From positions 4,340,001 to 4,404,000 of the forward strand of contig NZ_CP031705.1 of NCBI RefSeq assembly GCF_022701255.1: a stretch of 64,000 nucleotides of DNA, in the 5' to 3' direction. The position numbers were made by a program, and so were the translations under genes. Under the pieces are notes generated by a model, which was not told the origin of the DNA, searched no databases, and was given only the letters and a program-made list of their open reading frames with translations. The DNA is from Microcoleus vaginatus HSN003 (GTDB lineage: Bacteria; Cyanobacteriota; Cyanobacteriia; Cyanobacteriales; Microcoleaceae). Positions 8,740 to 18,486 of the stretch are shown in pieces (positions within the stretch are counted from its first letter, which is position 1; the number at the start of each line of letters is the position of its first letter).

Positions 8740-10251
8740 CTATTCACTTCTGTCAGGAAGACCAAGGCGCTGATATAGTTCTTTTTGCTTAGGATAGAGG
8801 AAAGAATCTTTAAAAGTTTTGCGAGTTTGTGAAGTCAACTCCTCTAACACTCTCTTAAAACTTTTGTGTTTTAAATCTTGAAGCACTTGAGATAAATGAA
8901 TGCCCGCTGCTAGATGAGGCTGCAAAAGTTCTAGCTCACCAATTGAGAGTATTTGCCAATCTAGATTGACGATTTCTTGCTTTTTCAATAACTCATTTAT
9001 GTGAGCGCGAAAATCATCACTATTAATTAAATACATCTCTTCAAGAGTAACTAACACTGGCATAAATCTGCTGCAGTCATGAAATTCATCTAGATTACTT
9101 GCTCCGGCTTGGCAGGCTTTGATAAAGGTATCAATTTGTATTAAACCTTTTATGACTTGTTTCAAACTATCATTGATCGCCTCTTCAGATGAGAGAGTTT
9201 GAGCAGGTAATTTAAATTTGGTTGCTTTACACTCCAAAACTATCGCTACACTACCATCAATAATTGCATAATCAGGAGATTGGGATTTTATATGATTACC
9301 AAGGTCGCGTATATCAATAAATTTTTCTGAATTAATAGAGTTATTTAAGATGAGTTTTAAATACTCTTCTAAAACATATCCAAAATAATCAGAAAACTTG
9401 TTTGTAAAATTATTAAATAGTTGATAATATATACCAATAGACATTTTATCATCAATTAAACCAGGCACTGGAGCGCACATAAATTCTTGTCCCAAATTCC
9501 CAAAACCCTTACTTTTGCAAGGAAATACTAGGGGATATGTCCGCAGAGGATTAAAATCATACATTCTAAATCTACGATCGGTGTTTTTACGCTTGTCATA
9601 CAAGGTTGTAATTTTAACTTTATCGCCTGCTAACTGGTGAACGACCTGAGAGATAGCTTTATCATCAGGAAGACTAAGACCTTGAGAGCGCAGTTTTTCA
9701 AACCCGTTTAAGGAGAACGAAAAATTATTTCTTGCAAATGCAGATGCTGCGAATCCAATATTGATAAATTCATATATAGAGACTCCATTAAGAATTAAAA
9801 ATTCTTTTTGTATATCGAATTCTGGAATACCTGCCTTACCTACTAAACTATTTGGAATTTCATGGTAAAGTAAGATAGGTCTTGAAAATTGACTGAATTC
9901 ACTCACCTCAAATGGAAATTGGCTACAGGCTAATCTCAACATCACAAAAGCCGGATTAGAACCCATAAAATTATTCTCTAACTCTTGGTCAAAGGTTATA
10001 GGATCGGCTAGTAAGTAATCAGAAACAAGTCTTATAATTGTATTAATGTTTAGTGATTTAAAGTTTTGGCTTGCTATGCTAGGCAACGAAAATCTAACAG
10101 CAAATAGGGCAACTCCCGCAGCTATAAAGGGACGCAAGCTATCTTTTCTTTCATAGACAGAGTACAAAACATCACCTAGCCTGAATTTGCTAATTTTCTG
10201 ACGAATCTTGAGCTCAAGTTTATCTAAATCATCTAAGGTGTTAATTTCCAT
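8740..10251 (-). CDS. Unrecognised protein with a nuclease-like motif
   Basis: A 503-residue protein of no family I can name. Around residues 326-342 it has PDYAIIDG followed by IVLECKATK, an arrangement (Asp, then Glu-x-Lys on a beta strand) typical of PD-(D/E)XK nucleases. The rest is mainly helical and lacks a signal peptide. Its DNA is more AT-rich than its neighbours, which suggests transfer, and it is not in an operon. A defence-related nuclease is possible; this is inference from one motif. Confidence 0.6.
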   Translation of the reverse strand: MEINTLDDLDKLELKIRQKISKFRLGDVLYSVYERKDSLRPFIAAGVALFAVRFSLPSIASQNFKSLNINTIIRLVSDYLLADPITFDQELENNFMGSNPAFVMLRLACSQFPFEVSEFSQFSRPILLYHEIPNSLVGKAGIPEFDIQKEFLILNGVSIYEFINIGFAASAFARNNFSFSLNGFEKLRSQGLSLPDDKAISQVVHQLAGDKVKITTLYDKRKNTDRRFRMYDFNPLRTYPLVFPCKSKGFGNLGQEFMCAPVPGLIDDKMSIGIYYQLFNNFTNKFSDYFGYVLEEYLKLILNNSINSEKFIDIRDLGNHIKSQSPDYAIIDGSVAIVLECKATKFKLPAQTLSSEEAINDSLKQVIKGLIQIDTFIKACQAGASNLDEFHDCSRFMPVLVTLEEMYLINSDDFRAHINELLKKQEIVNLDWQILSIGELELLQPHLAAGIHLSQVLQDLKHKSFKRVLEELTSQTRKTFKDSFLYPKQKELYQRLGLPDRSE

Positions 10252-10309
10252 TTTTTTAGTTTTGCTGTACTTGCTGATTAATTCGATGGCACCACAATGG
10301 AATCACAGA

Positions 10310-10383
10310 CGATCGCCCTTTCTATCTCAAACTCTACCAGATCGAGCGATCGCCCTGAATGCCACCATAGCATAAACCGCTTT
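10310..10383. repeat. Dispersed repeat shared with 34126-34202
   Basis: The segment beginning gatcgccct, with ctaccagatcgagcgatcgc and ccaccat followed by cataaaccgctt, is repeated at 34126-34202. Both copies lie just downstream of a leftward gene (GH31 glucosidase here, hybrid kinase there), so it may be a 3' processing or terminator-type element. Confidence 0.5.
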
Positions 10384-10392
10384 ATGCCAAAG

Positions 10393-12729
10393 TTATCCAA
10401 ATGTCAAACGCCGCGCCGTACCATCATCTGTAAATCGCTGTTCGCCAACGCCAACAACTTCCACAATAACTTCGCGTTCAGAAATCGAAAATTGACCCTC
10501 GCGCGCGGCAATTTCAACGATGATTTTTTCCTCTTCCAAATACACTTTGTAATTAGTCGTTGCCCAGACACCTTGTTCATGTTCAAAACTGTGTCCGTCG
10601 TCCTCATAAAGCGTCCATTCACCGCTTCCGGGCCAAATTCGCATTTTTAATGACTCAACCGGTTCTTCGCTGACAAATTGCCTCACAGGTTCCATCGCAA
10701 TTATGCCGCCGCCCCGCACGTAAAGCGGCATTCTCTCCAAAGGTGCATAAGCTAAAATGTGCGTCGGGCCCTGATAGCATTCGCCCGTCCACCAATCGTA
10801 CCAAGTACCCTCGGGCAAATACACGGCGCGGTGTTCAACACCCGGCCGGTAAACAGGTGCAGCCATCAGCGACGGGCCGAGCAATACTTGATCGTAAAGA
10901 TGATAAGTTGCCCGATCGCGCGGAAATTGATATAGTAACGGTCGCAAAATCGGTGTTCCCGTCGTCGCAGCTTCCCAAAACAACGTGTAAATATAAGGCA
11001 ACAACTGATAGCGCAAATTCATGTATTCGCGGCAAATCTTCTCAGTGCGATCGCCAAAAACCCACGGTTCGTGCTGCGCCGTACTAATCGCCGAATGACC
11101 GCGCATCAAGGGATACAGCATTCCCACCTGCATCCACCGCGCGAACATTTCGGCGGTTGCATTCTCCGCAAAACCCCCGATGTCGCAACCGACAAACGCC
11201 ACGCCGGAAAGCCCCATATTGCAAAGCATTGGTAGCGACATTTCTAAGTATTCCCACTGCGATTGATTGTCGCCCATCCATACCGAGGAGTAACGCTGAA
11301 CGCCCGCAAAACCCGATCGCGTCAGCACAAAAGATCGTTCGCCCGAGCGCACTTTTTGCAACCCTTCCGAACAAGCTTTCGCCATCATTAAACCATACAA
11401 ATTGTGCGTTTCCGCGTGGGTGGCGCCCTCGGATTCCGGGCCTTGCGGTGCATCCAGCGGAAACCAGACGTGTTGGTGGCCGTCGCCAAAAGGCCGTTCT
11501 GCGATCGAAGGTTCGTTCATGTCGTTCCAAATCCCCGCAACCCCCATATCTGTAAGGTTTTTGTGCAATTCGCCCCACCACTGGCGCACCTCTGGCCGCA
11601 GGAAGTCTGGAAACACCGCTTTTTCGGGCCAAACGTAACCGTGGAATAGCCTTCCCTCTGCGGTGCGGACGAAATAGTCATTCTCCACACCCTGATCGAA
11701 TACTTCATAATCTCCTTCCGGTTCGTACTTGACACCGGGATCGACAATCGTGACAACCTTAAAACCGGCTGCTTTCAAGTCTGCGAGCAGTTTCGCGGGA
11801 TCGGGGAAACGCTTCGGGCTCCAGGTAAAAATGCGGTAGCCGTGCATATAGTCGATGTCGAGGTGGATGACATCGCAGGGAATCGCCCGATCGCGAAATT
11901 CCTTCGCCAACTCCCGCACAACGTCTTCGGAGTCGTAGCTCCAGCGGCATTGGTGGTATCCCAGCGCCCATTTTGGCGGAAGCGGCATCCGACCGGTTAA
12001 CTGCGTGTAGGTGGCGAGAATTTGGGCGGGTTCCGGGCCGTAAATGATGTAGTAATCGAGTTCCGGGCCTCTGGTTTCCATCCGCAAAACTCCCGGTTGT
12101 TCGGCGCCGATGTCGAATCGACTCCAAAATGTAGTGTTGAAAAAGATGCCGTAAGCGCGATCGGGATTCAGGGCGATGTAAAATGGGATCGCCTGGTACA
12201 TTTCATCGCTGAGGGAATTGTAGTCAAGCGCGTCTATTGTCCAGTGTGTCTTGACTTCGGAGAGTTTGTCGAGAAAGCCGGTGCGTTGTCCGAAACCGTA
12301 GAAGTGTTCGTCTGCTTCGATGCGTTTCCAAGCTGCGGTTGCGTCGGTGCGCCATCCCATACTGGGATCGCAGTCGCTAGCAAAGGGTTTTCCCGATTTG
12401 TCAAAGCATTCGACGGAAGCGCTATCGCGCTTGACTGAAATCGTTATTTGCGCTGTTTCAATTTCTATTTTTTCGTCTGTTTCTCGCACTTCAAATGGTG
12501 TGATTTCCCACTCTTCGTCAGGGACAGTTATTGATTGCGATCGGCTTTTGAATTCACCTGTCGGGGACATTCGCACTCTGATTAAATTCGGCGCGAGGAT
12601 GCTGAGGTTTAGGGAAGTTTCACCGCAATTAAAGTGAAAGGTGCGATCGGTTTTATTTATGGATTCTACCGAACCGATTGTTGACCAAGGCTGTTCGGTT
12701 TTTTGAAGTTTTCCGAAGTATTGCGGCAT
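10393..12729 (-). CDS. Alpha-glucosidase (GH31)
   Basis: A 778-residue glycoside hydrolase family 31 enzyme. The catalytic region contains GIWNDMNEPS, whose Asp is the GH31 nucleophile, and the later MRGHSAISTAQHEPWVFGD segment that corresponds to the general-acid region. An N-terminal beta-sandwich (residues 1-230) and C-terminal beta domains complete the fold. No signal peptide is visible, so it probably removes glucose from the non-reducing end of intracellular maltodextrins, downstream of amylase and glycogen phosphorylase. It is transcribed alone, with a long repeat-containing spacer upstream. Confidence 0.92.
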   Translation of the reverse strand: MPQYFGKLQKTEQPWSTIGSVESINKTDRTFHFNCGETSLNLSILAPNLIRVRMSPTGEFKSRSQSITVPDEEWEITPFEVRETDEKIEIETAQITISVKRDSASVECFDKSGKPFASDCDPSMGWRTDATAAWKRIEADEHFYGFGQRTGFLDKLSEVKTHWTIDALDYNSLSDEMYQAIPFYIALNPDRAYGIFFNTTFWSRFDIGAEQPGVLRMETRGPELDYYIIYGPEPAQILATYTQLTGRMPLPPKWALGYHQCRWSYDSEDVVRELAKEFRDRAIPCDVIHLDIDYMHGYRIFTWSPKRFPDPAKLLADLKAAGFKVVTIVDPGVKYEPEGDYEVFDQGVENDYFVRTAEGRLFHGYVWPEKAVFPDFLRPEVRQWWGELHKNLTDMGVAGIWNDMNEPSIAERPFGDGHQHVWFPLDAPQGPESEGATHAETHNLYGLMMAKACSEGLQKVRSGERSFVLTRSGFAGVQRYSSVWMGDNQSQWEYLEMSLPMLCNMGLSGVAFVGCDIGGFAENATAEMFARWMQVGMLYPLMRGHSAISTAQHEPWVFGDRTEKICREYMNLRYQLLPYIYTLFWEAATTGTPILRPLLYQFPRDRATYHLYDQVLLGPSLMAAPVYRPGVEHRAVYLPEGTWYDWWTGECYQGPTHILAYAPLERMPLYVRGGGIIAMEPVRQFVSEEPVESLKMRIWPGSGEWTLYEDDGHSFEHEQGVWATTNYKVYLEEEKIIVEIAAREGQFSISEREVIVEVVGVGEQRFTDDGTARRLTFG

Positions 12730-13367
12730 ATACGATTTGGTAATTGGTAATTGGCAATTGGTAAACCGATCGTGCTATCCGCACTTGACTACCGTCATCT
12801 AGCTAAAGGAGGAATATAACTTGTCAGGATTTCAAGTAAATGAACAAATGCCGTAAAATATACTTCAGCCCTACCGGGGCTAGCCGAATAAGCTACTATA
12901 AAAAATCAAACAAGTATCAATAAACCCAGTCAAAAATAACTGACACCTTGCACCCTTCTCAATCAGGCTTTATGAACAGGCAAGATGCCTGTCTCACAAG
13001 AAAATTTAGTCTTTGTGGAACAGGCATCTTGCCTGTTCTTGATAACGCCAGATGCCTGTTCCACAAGAAAAATTAGTCTTTGTGGAACAGGCATCTTGCC
13101 TGTTCTTGATAACGGTGCAAGATGTCAGAAATAACTTAAATCCACTACTATATCGATCGCGCGATTGCTTACCACAACTCCTACGGGATAGCGATTAAAT
13201 AACTATAGGAATGCTCGCATTAAGTGTGAACTCTTCTCTTCCTTCGCCTCTTCGCGGTTCATTATATGCGGCAAAAAACAAAGTGGAGCTTTCGCTGCAC
13301 ACTTACGAAATCTCCACTTTTATCACTATTCTAGTGGGTGCAAAAACCCTGTTGTCTTCACTCCATT
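12730..13367. other. Intergenic region carrying MITE copy B
   Basis: About 640 bp without a gene. It starts with a short tandem taattgg-type repeat near 12738-12762, has a small hairpin (agccctaccggggct) near 12868, and contains the inverted-repeat element at 12940-13128. I see no coding region in the remainder. Confidence 0.5.
12940..13128. mobile_element. MITE-like element, copy B
   Basis: Ends ctgacaccttgcacc (12940-12954) and ggtgcaagatgtcag (13114-13128) match those of copy A at 4643-4765. The interior is larger because a segment with the hairpin aacaggcatcttgcctgtt and the phrase tcacaagaaaatttagtctt is duplicated. It is non-coding and presumably mobilised in trans. Confidence 0.6.
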
Positions 13368-13727
13368 TTACTTGTACAAAACAGCATCTTTCAAAGTAGC
13401 GATCTTAGCTAGCGCTTTATCAAGGTCCTCTTGGGACGCGCCGTGGGCAATGATGGCATCGGTCAAATGGTTCACAATTGCATCAAAGTGTTCAGGCTGT
13501 AAATTCAAACCTGCGTGTGCTTTCTCCATTGAACGGCCTGAGTATTGCTGGGAGCCGCCAAGGGCATAAGAGATAAAAGCAGTTTGATGGCGGCGCTGCT
13601 TTTCCATATCTGTATGATCGAAGAAATAGCTCACTATCTCGTCAGCCAAAACATCGCGGTAAAAATCATCAACCATCTCTTTAATGGCTGACTCTCCACC
13701 CATTTTTTCGTACAATGTTGTTGGCAT
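13368..13727 (-). CDS. glbN: Group I truncated haemoglobin
   Basis: A 119-residue 2-on-2 globin, the usual length for cyanobacterial GlbN. By comparison with characterised GlbN proteins, Tyr23 (B10), Gln44 (E7), His47 (E10, the distal haem ligand in the hexacoordinate form), Gln48 (E11) and proximal His71 (F8, in EKAHAGLN) are all present. The family binds haem in the cytosol and acts in reactive nitrogen or oxygen detoxification. No cyanobacterial partner such as a nitrate-assimilation gene is adjacent. The ATG gives an intact start (MPTTLYEKMGGE) typical of the family. Confidence 0.95.
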   Translation of the reverse strand: MPTTLYEKMGGESAIKEMVDDFYRDVLADEIVSYFFDHTDMEKQRRHQTAFISYALGGSQQYSGRSMEKAHAGLNLQPEHFDAIVNHLTDAIIAHGASQEDLDKALAKIATLKDAVLYK

Positions 13728-14362
13728 ATCGTTTCAGCGAGTTGTTGTTTTTACTTACTCTTTAATTATAGCTGGCAGCTTGGCTTTTTTCGGCTCTGTG
13801 AAATATTAATATAATCGCAAATAATTACTTAGTAACTGTTGCGACTGGTGGTATTTTTTAGACCACCCTCTATTTGTCAACTTTATTAACGTTCTATCGC
13901 CAGTTAGATATTGTCGATCGCCTTCCCAGCATTTTGACCTAATTCACGGAGTGCTTGTTTTAGCAAGATGTTTGCGACCAAGCCCCAACACGCATCTGTT
14001 TTCCAGCTAGCAAACTCAAGAAATTAGTGATAAACCAGATGCCGGATGCGCTCCCGGAAATTAGGCTCGCCCCTGCAATTCCACAAGTTAAAATAAATGG
14101 GCGATCGGCTGCTGAGCGGCATCATGTATAATGGAATTGCAAATATAATCGACTCACGACAACGATCGCCTGTATACTGATATTCTGCCGTTGCTAGTGG
14201 GTTGCGACACTTCCGGGCGATCGCCCGCAGTTAAGAAAAACCTTTGATTTAAGTACGCGGACTTAAATCAACATTATGATATCCTCCGCCAGGAACGAAG
14301 CAATCCCAAGTCTGAGCGATTGCTGCATTTCTATCTGCTGTTTCCTTAAAATTTGATGATTT
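13728..14362. other. Intergenic region, no gene recognised
   Basis: A 635-bp stretch with several HIP1 sites and one hairpin (ggtggtattttttagaccacc near 13850). No conserved coding frame, RNA gene or repeat shared with the rest of the window was seen. Confidence 0.4.
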
Positions 14363-14974
14363 TTGAGTGCCTTGAAATACTATAGCCAACATCCTAACGC
14401 TTTCTCGATCGACTACCTCAACGACTTGCGAGGAGCAATTCTAGCCTCCCCTTATCTAGCCATCAACAACCTCAATCGCGATTTCATTGGCACAAAAGGG
14501 TTTTCCGTAGTGTTTCAACGTTCGGAAATCGCCGAAGTAGAACGGCGGTTCCCTTTGTTCAAACCCTATCTAGACCAAGCATTACAGCCTGAATGCAATG
14601 CTTTTTACCTCAACCCTTTGTTGCTGGGTGAAGGTTCCCGCGTCGATCCGCATATCGATCGATCTTTGCGATCGTACTGCAAAACTGTTGAACCTCCCGC
14701 AGCCGTCAGCGTTTTGTACGTACAAGTACCGCCAAACTTGCAAGGGGGAGAGTTGATACTGCGGCGCAACAAACAGCAAGTCGGGCAAATTAAGCCGCAA
14801 GCCAACTCGCTGATCTATTTTCAAGGAGATTTGACTCACTCTGTCAACGCTGTTAAAAGTACCGGAACTCGTTTGAGTTTGGTTTGCGAACAGTACAGCT
14901 TGAGCGAAACAGAACTGCAAGATATTCCAGGATTCACAGTAGAGTCTAGGGCCGTGAAAGCAAAAATTAAGTAA
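14363..14974 (+). CDS. 2OG-Fe(II) oxygenase family protein
   Basis: A 203-residue protein with the double-stranded beta-helix pattern of iron/2-oxoglutarate dioxygenases: the metal-binding His-x-Asp (VDPHIDRSL, about residue 95), the conserved GGELILRR strand, the second His in GDLTHSVNAV and the 2OG-binding Arg in STGTRLSLVCEQY. It resembles prolyl-hydroxylase-like members of unknown substrate. The start assigned here is TTG (SALKYYSQ follows); no better in-frame ATG is close. It converges with the SWIM protein gene. Confidence 0.8.
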   Translation: MSALKYYSQHPNAFSIDYLNDLRGAILASPYLAINNLNRDFIGTKGFSVVFQRSEIAEVERRFPLFKPYLDQALQPECNAFYLNPLLLGEGSRVDPHIDRSLRSYCKTVEPPAAVSVLYVQVPPNLQGGELILRRNKQQVGQIKPQANSLIYFQGDLTHSVNAVKSTGTRLSLVCEQYSLSETELQDIPGFTVESRAVKAKIK

Positions 14975-15031
14975 GGTTTATTCGCTCCTGGGTGGGGTCG
15001 CTTTCACTTGGGTTTACGGTAAACTTAAGGC

Positions 15032-16828
15032 TCAATCTAAATTGGGACTTTTGAGCATTTCCATCAACTTCCGCTTGCGACTGTGTACTTGCATCAGTTG
15101 AGAACGATAAGCAGACCACTGAAGATTTTGCCCACTGTGTAAATAGGCAGCGCGGGCTTTTTCCAACCACTTAATCGCAAGAGTGTACTCGCTTGATTTC
15201 CCTTGATCCATAATCGATGCAGCACGCCGACAAGCATTGGCGATTACCCAATCGGGGCTGTGGCTGATAGCAGCCCCCATTACTCGGTGAATCAGTGCTG
15301 AGTCGTAATAACTCAAGCCATCAGCAAGGGCGATCGCATCTTCAATCATTCCCTCATCCAGAAAAATATCAACCTTCGCCTCAGTAAAATTCCAACTTTC
15401 ATTACTTTTCAGAGTTGCTAACAAATCTGCTTTCAAAGTTGACCAACTATCTCTTGCTAACTCCTTCACTAAACTATAATCGCTAAAAGACGGTTTGATT
15501 TTAAATATCTGGATTCTAGCATTTAACGCAAGTTCGTCTTCGCCCAACTCAACAGCCAACTCACTCATCGAGATTGCCAGTTGGTAATGGCAATGACCTG
15601 ACAAATTTAACCCAGCTTGGCAAATTTTCAGAGCTTGTTCTAAGGCTCCCTGTTGTTTTAAAGTTTGAACGAGAGCCAAAGCATCTTCCGCTGATTGCAT
15701 CTGGGTAGCAGCAGCTTCCACTGCTTCTTCTACTCTCCCCAAACGAGTTAACATCGTCAAGTATTGTTGAGTACAACCTTCTGCTTGGGCTAAGTATAAG
15801 TATTCTCGATCGCGTTCCTGGCGATCGAGGATTTGCAAGCGGATTAATGTTAAGTCCTTAGCACAGTCTGGTGCGTCACCAGCCCACACTCCTGACCCAG
15901 TAATGTTTCCTTCAAGTACCTGTTGGAGTAGGGGGTCGTCCCAACCTTGGTGTAAAGCTTCCAAGCTCATGCTGAAATCACAATCCCATTCATCTTGCCA
16001 AGCTTCTAACATCACCTGGAGATCGATCTCTTCTTCAGCAGTTAGTTGAGCCGTCAAAATGGCTTCTGTCCAAGCTTCATTCAAAGCGTTAGCTATCTCA
16101 GAATTGTCAGCGCCAAACTCTTCTACATCATTCCAATCTTCAACGCAGGCTGTGGTGATGGCTTCTAAAATTACTAAGGCGTTGTTGCCATCTCCCTGTG
16201 CGCTGAATTCCTGGGCTCGCTGAATTACATCTAAAAGTTCTTCTGTAATCGGGTCTTCCTCCCATCCATCCTCCAAATACCTCACAGCCTCTCGCAAAAT
16301 TCGTCGTACTTGGTGCCGAAAGGGAGCAGGATCGATGGAGGTGTGGCGGGGTGCTTTGGTAGGTTGGTTTGAAGGTGCAGGAATAGCACTTAAGTTAATG
16401 TATCGTTCGATATCATCAATGAGTGATGGTTCTTTTTTTACTAAATGCTGTATTAATTGCTGGGTTTGTACATCGTTGAGGCGATCGAGCAATTGTTCCA
16501 GTGTCGGGCCCTGCTCAATTATTTCTGGTTGCCGCATACACAATAACAGCGTCGCAACAATGTGTTTACACCACCCACCGTTATCGTAAGCACAAGTGCA
16601 GAATAATGTAGATGCTAATCCGGCATCATCAAAGGGCAGGGTAACACGGTAGGGTTCTACTTCGGAACCCTCCACTACTGCTTGCACCATATTGCCACGC
16701 CGGACTGCCCTAGTAACATTGCCCGCTAAATAGTAAGCTTCACCCCGCTTGAGGGATTGGGCAGAGGTGTGAAGCTCGATGGTTGTTTCACTGAGTTTAG
16801 GAATGGGCATGAGACTATGCCTCAGCAA
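15032..16828 (-). CDS. SWIM zinc-finger family protein
   Basis: A 598-residue protein with an N-terminal SWIM domain. The CxC...CxH zinc site is visible around residues 75-95 (FCTCAYDNGGWCKHIV), preceded by a YYLAGNVTRAVRRGN segment usual in this group. The long C-terminal half is helical with repeated Ala/Leu-rich pairs (for example YLTMLTRLGRVEEAVEAA) that resemble tetratricopeptide-like repeats. SWIM domains bind DNA or proteins; these bacterial homologues often lie near SNF2 helicases, but none is present here. Cytosolic location is inferred. Confidence 0.85.
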   Translation of the reverse strand: MLRHSLMPIPKLSETTIELHTSAQSLKRGEAYYLAGNVTRAVRRGNMVQAVVEGSEVEPYRVTLPFDDAGLASTLFCTCAYDNGGWCKHIVATLLLCMRQPEIIEQGPTLEQLLDRLNDVQTQQLIQHLVKKEPSLIDDIERYINLSAIPAPSNQPTKAPRHTSIDPAPFRHQVRRILREAVRYLEDGWEEDPITEELLDVIQRAQEFSAQGDGNNALVILEAITTACVEDWNDVEEFGADNSEIANALNEAWTEAILTAQLTAEEEIDLQVMLEAWQDEWDCDFSMSLEALHQGWDDPLLQQVLEGNITGSGVWAGDAPDCAKDLTLIRLQILDRQERDREYLYLAQAEGCTQQYLTMLTRLGRVEEAVEAAATQMQSAEDALALVQTLKQQGALEQALKICQAGLNLSGHCHYQLAISMSELAVELGEDELALNARIQIFKIKPSFSDYSLVKELARDSWSTLKADLLATLKSNESWNFTEAKVDIFLDEGMIEDAIALADGLSYYDSALIHRVMGAAISHSPDWVIANACRRAASIMDQGKSSEYTLAIKWLEKARAAYLHSGQNLQWSAYRSQLMQVHSRKRKLMEMLKSPNLD

Positions 16829-17235
16829 TTAAAGGATTAGACTCGATTTTACCTGAGAAATACACTTGCTCTACAATTTAATTGCGTCCCGATTTGAGGT
16901 TTCCATAAATTTTAATAATCTGTAAAAAAACCCGGTTTCTCCACACCCGTGCCTAAGTGCTGTCTCTGTCTAACTACCAAAATCGGAATAATAGCCAAAC
17001 TTTTGATGAGTAACAGCCCATACAGCTAGTTTAGCGGGACAACCTCAGCTTAAGATTCCCACAAACAGCGAACAACCCCAAAGATGAAAATAGAACGATA
17101 CAAAGCATTTTCGACCGACATAGGATGTCGGAGTCAATGAAGCTGCTGGTTGGGTAAAATGCCAAAGGCGATAGACTCACCAATAAAACGGCCAGATTAA
17201 TTTAAACTAATTAAAAATTAGGCTGCGAAAATCCG
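16829..17235. other. Intergenic region with a single repeat arm
   Basis: A 407-bp divergent spacer. It holds one arm of the agaaaccgggtttct family (16926-16940, aaaaacccggtttctcc orientation) and otherwise nothing I can assign. Confidence 0.4.
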
Positions 17236-18486
17236 ATGATCCACAAGAAGAACCGCAAAAAGTTACCCTTATTGGCAGCGTTCTTAGTCTCGCCATTTAT
17301 TTCTTGGTTCCTGAGTGCGATCGGGCTATTTCTCAGTCTCTGGGTCATCGTACCAGCACCCACGATGTTCTTGTACCCTTTGGCGGTGGGAGCACCCGAA
17401 ATCAGTCCTTGGTTGGTCGGTATCAATACGATCGCCCTTCTGCTGAACCTGCTCAGACGGCATCAAGGCAAAGTCTACATTATTTTACTCATTTGTAACC
17501 TGTTCGCCCTCATCCTGGGCCTGCTTCCCCTGATTCAGTTCCCAGCAGCCAATGCAGCCATAGCTACCCAAATGCAAGCTGTTCTAGGGGAAAACTATTT
17601 AGCAGCCGTTCCTCAAGCCGATCGCGCCCAGCTACGCCCTCAACCGTTTATCCTCGCAGATGCCTTCGGAGGAATTCCGATTAGAGACGTTAGGATCGAT
17701 CGGGCTATTGGATTTGCCCACCCTGACGGAGTTTCACTGCAACTAAACCTTTATCGGCCGATGCAAATTGGCAAATATCCGGCGATTATCACCCTCTACG
17801 GGGGAGCTTGGCAGAGAGGCAATCCCGATTCCAATGAGGAATTCAGCCGCTATATGGCCGCCCAAGGCTATTGTGTTGTTGCAATTGCTTACCGCCACGC
17901 TCCCAAGTATAGATTTCCTGCTCAGCTTGAGGACGTACAAGCCGCTCTTTCCTATATCAAAACTCATGCTGCTGATTGGGAAATCGATCGAGAGCGAATT
18001 GCTCTGATGGGAAGGTCTGCAGGGGCCCATTTAGCAATGCTAACTGCTTATGATTCTAGTGTGCTTCCAGTTCGAGCAGTGGTGAACTATTACGGGCCAA
18101 ATGACCTGCTCCGGGGATATAATGACCCACCTTTTCCTGATGCCATAAATGTTCGAGCCGTCTTGCGTGCTTTTCTGGGAGGAACGCCAGACGAACTCAA
18201 CGAGCTTTACCGTCGGGCTTCTCCCATAAATTATATTAAACCGAATCTTCCCCCTTCTCTACTGGTTTATGCAGGTCGCGACCATATCGTTCAGCCTAAG
18301 TTTGGCCGATCGCTCTACGAACGATTGCGAGCCACGGGCGATCGGGCTATTTTGCTCGAAATTCCTTGGGCTGAACACGCCTTTGATGCAGTTTTTAATG
18401 GCCCGAGCAATCAATTAGCTTTGTACTACACAGAACGCTTTTTGGCTCATGCTCTGAAGTCTTCGGATTACCAACGAGTTAAATAA
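17236..18486 (+). CDS. Membrane-anchored alpha/beta hydrolase (esterase-like)
   Basis: A 416-residue protein with at least three N-terminal hydrophobic segments (residues about 10-110) followed by an alpha/beta hydrolase domain. The oxyanion-hole region (TLYGGAWQRGN) resembles the HGG motif of hormone-sensitive-lipase-type esterases with Tyr in place of His. The nucleophile Ser is in GRSAGAHLA, Asp in YAGRDHIV and His in WAEHAFDAV complete a triad. It is probably an esterase or lipase anchored in the membrane; the substrate is unknown. It appears monocistronic. Confidence 0.82.
   Translation: MIHKKNRKKLPLLAAFLVSPFISWFLSAIGLFLSLWVIVPAPTMFLYPLAVGAPEISPWLVGINTIALLLNLLRRHQGKVYIILLICNLFALILGLLPLIQFPAANAAIATQMQAVLGENYLAAVPQADRAQLRPQPFILADAFGGIPIRDVRIDRAIGFAHPDGVSLQLNLYRPMQIGKYPAIITLYGGAWQRGNPDSNEEFSRYMAAQGYCVVAIAYRHAPKYRFPAQLEDVQAALSYIKTHAADWEIDRERIALMGRSAGAHLAMLTAYDSSVLPVRAVVNYYGPNDLLRGYNDPPFPDAINVRAVLRAFLGGTPDELNELYRRASPINYIKPNLPPSLLVYAGRDHIVQPKFGRSLYERLRATGDRAILLEIPWAEHAFDAVFNGPSNQLALYYTERFLAHALKSSDYQRVK

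Noticed and set aside
13211..13399. 62-residue plus-strand frame next to glbN
   Set aside because: No family match, no ribosome site, and it runs into the glbN 3' end.
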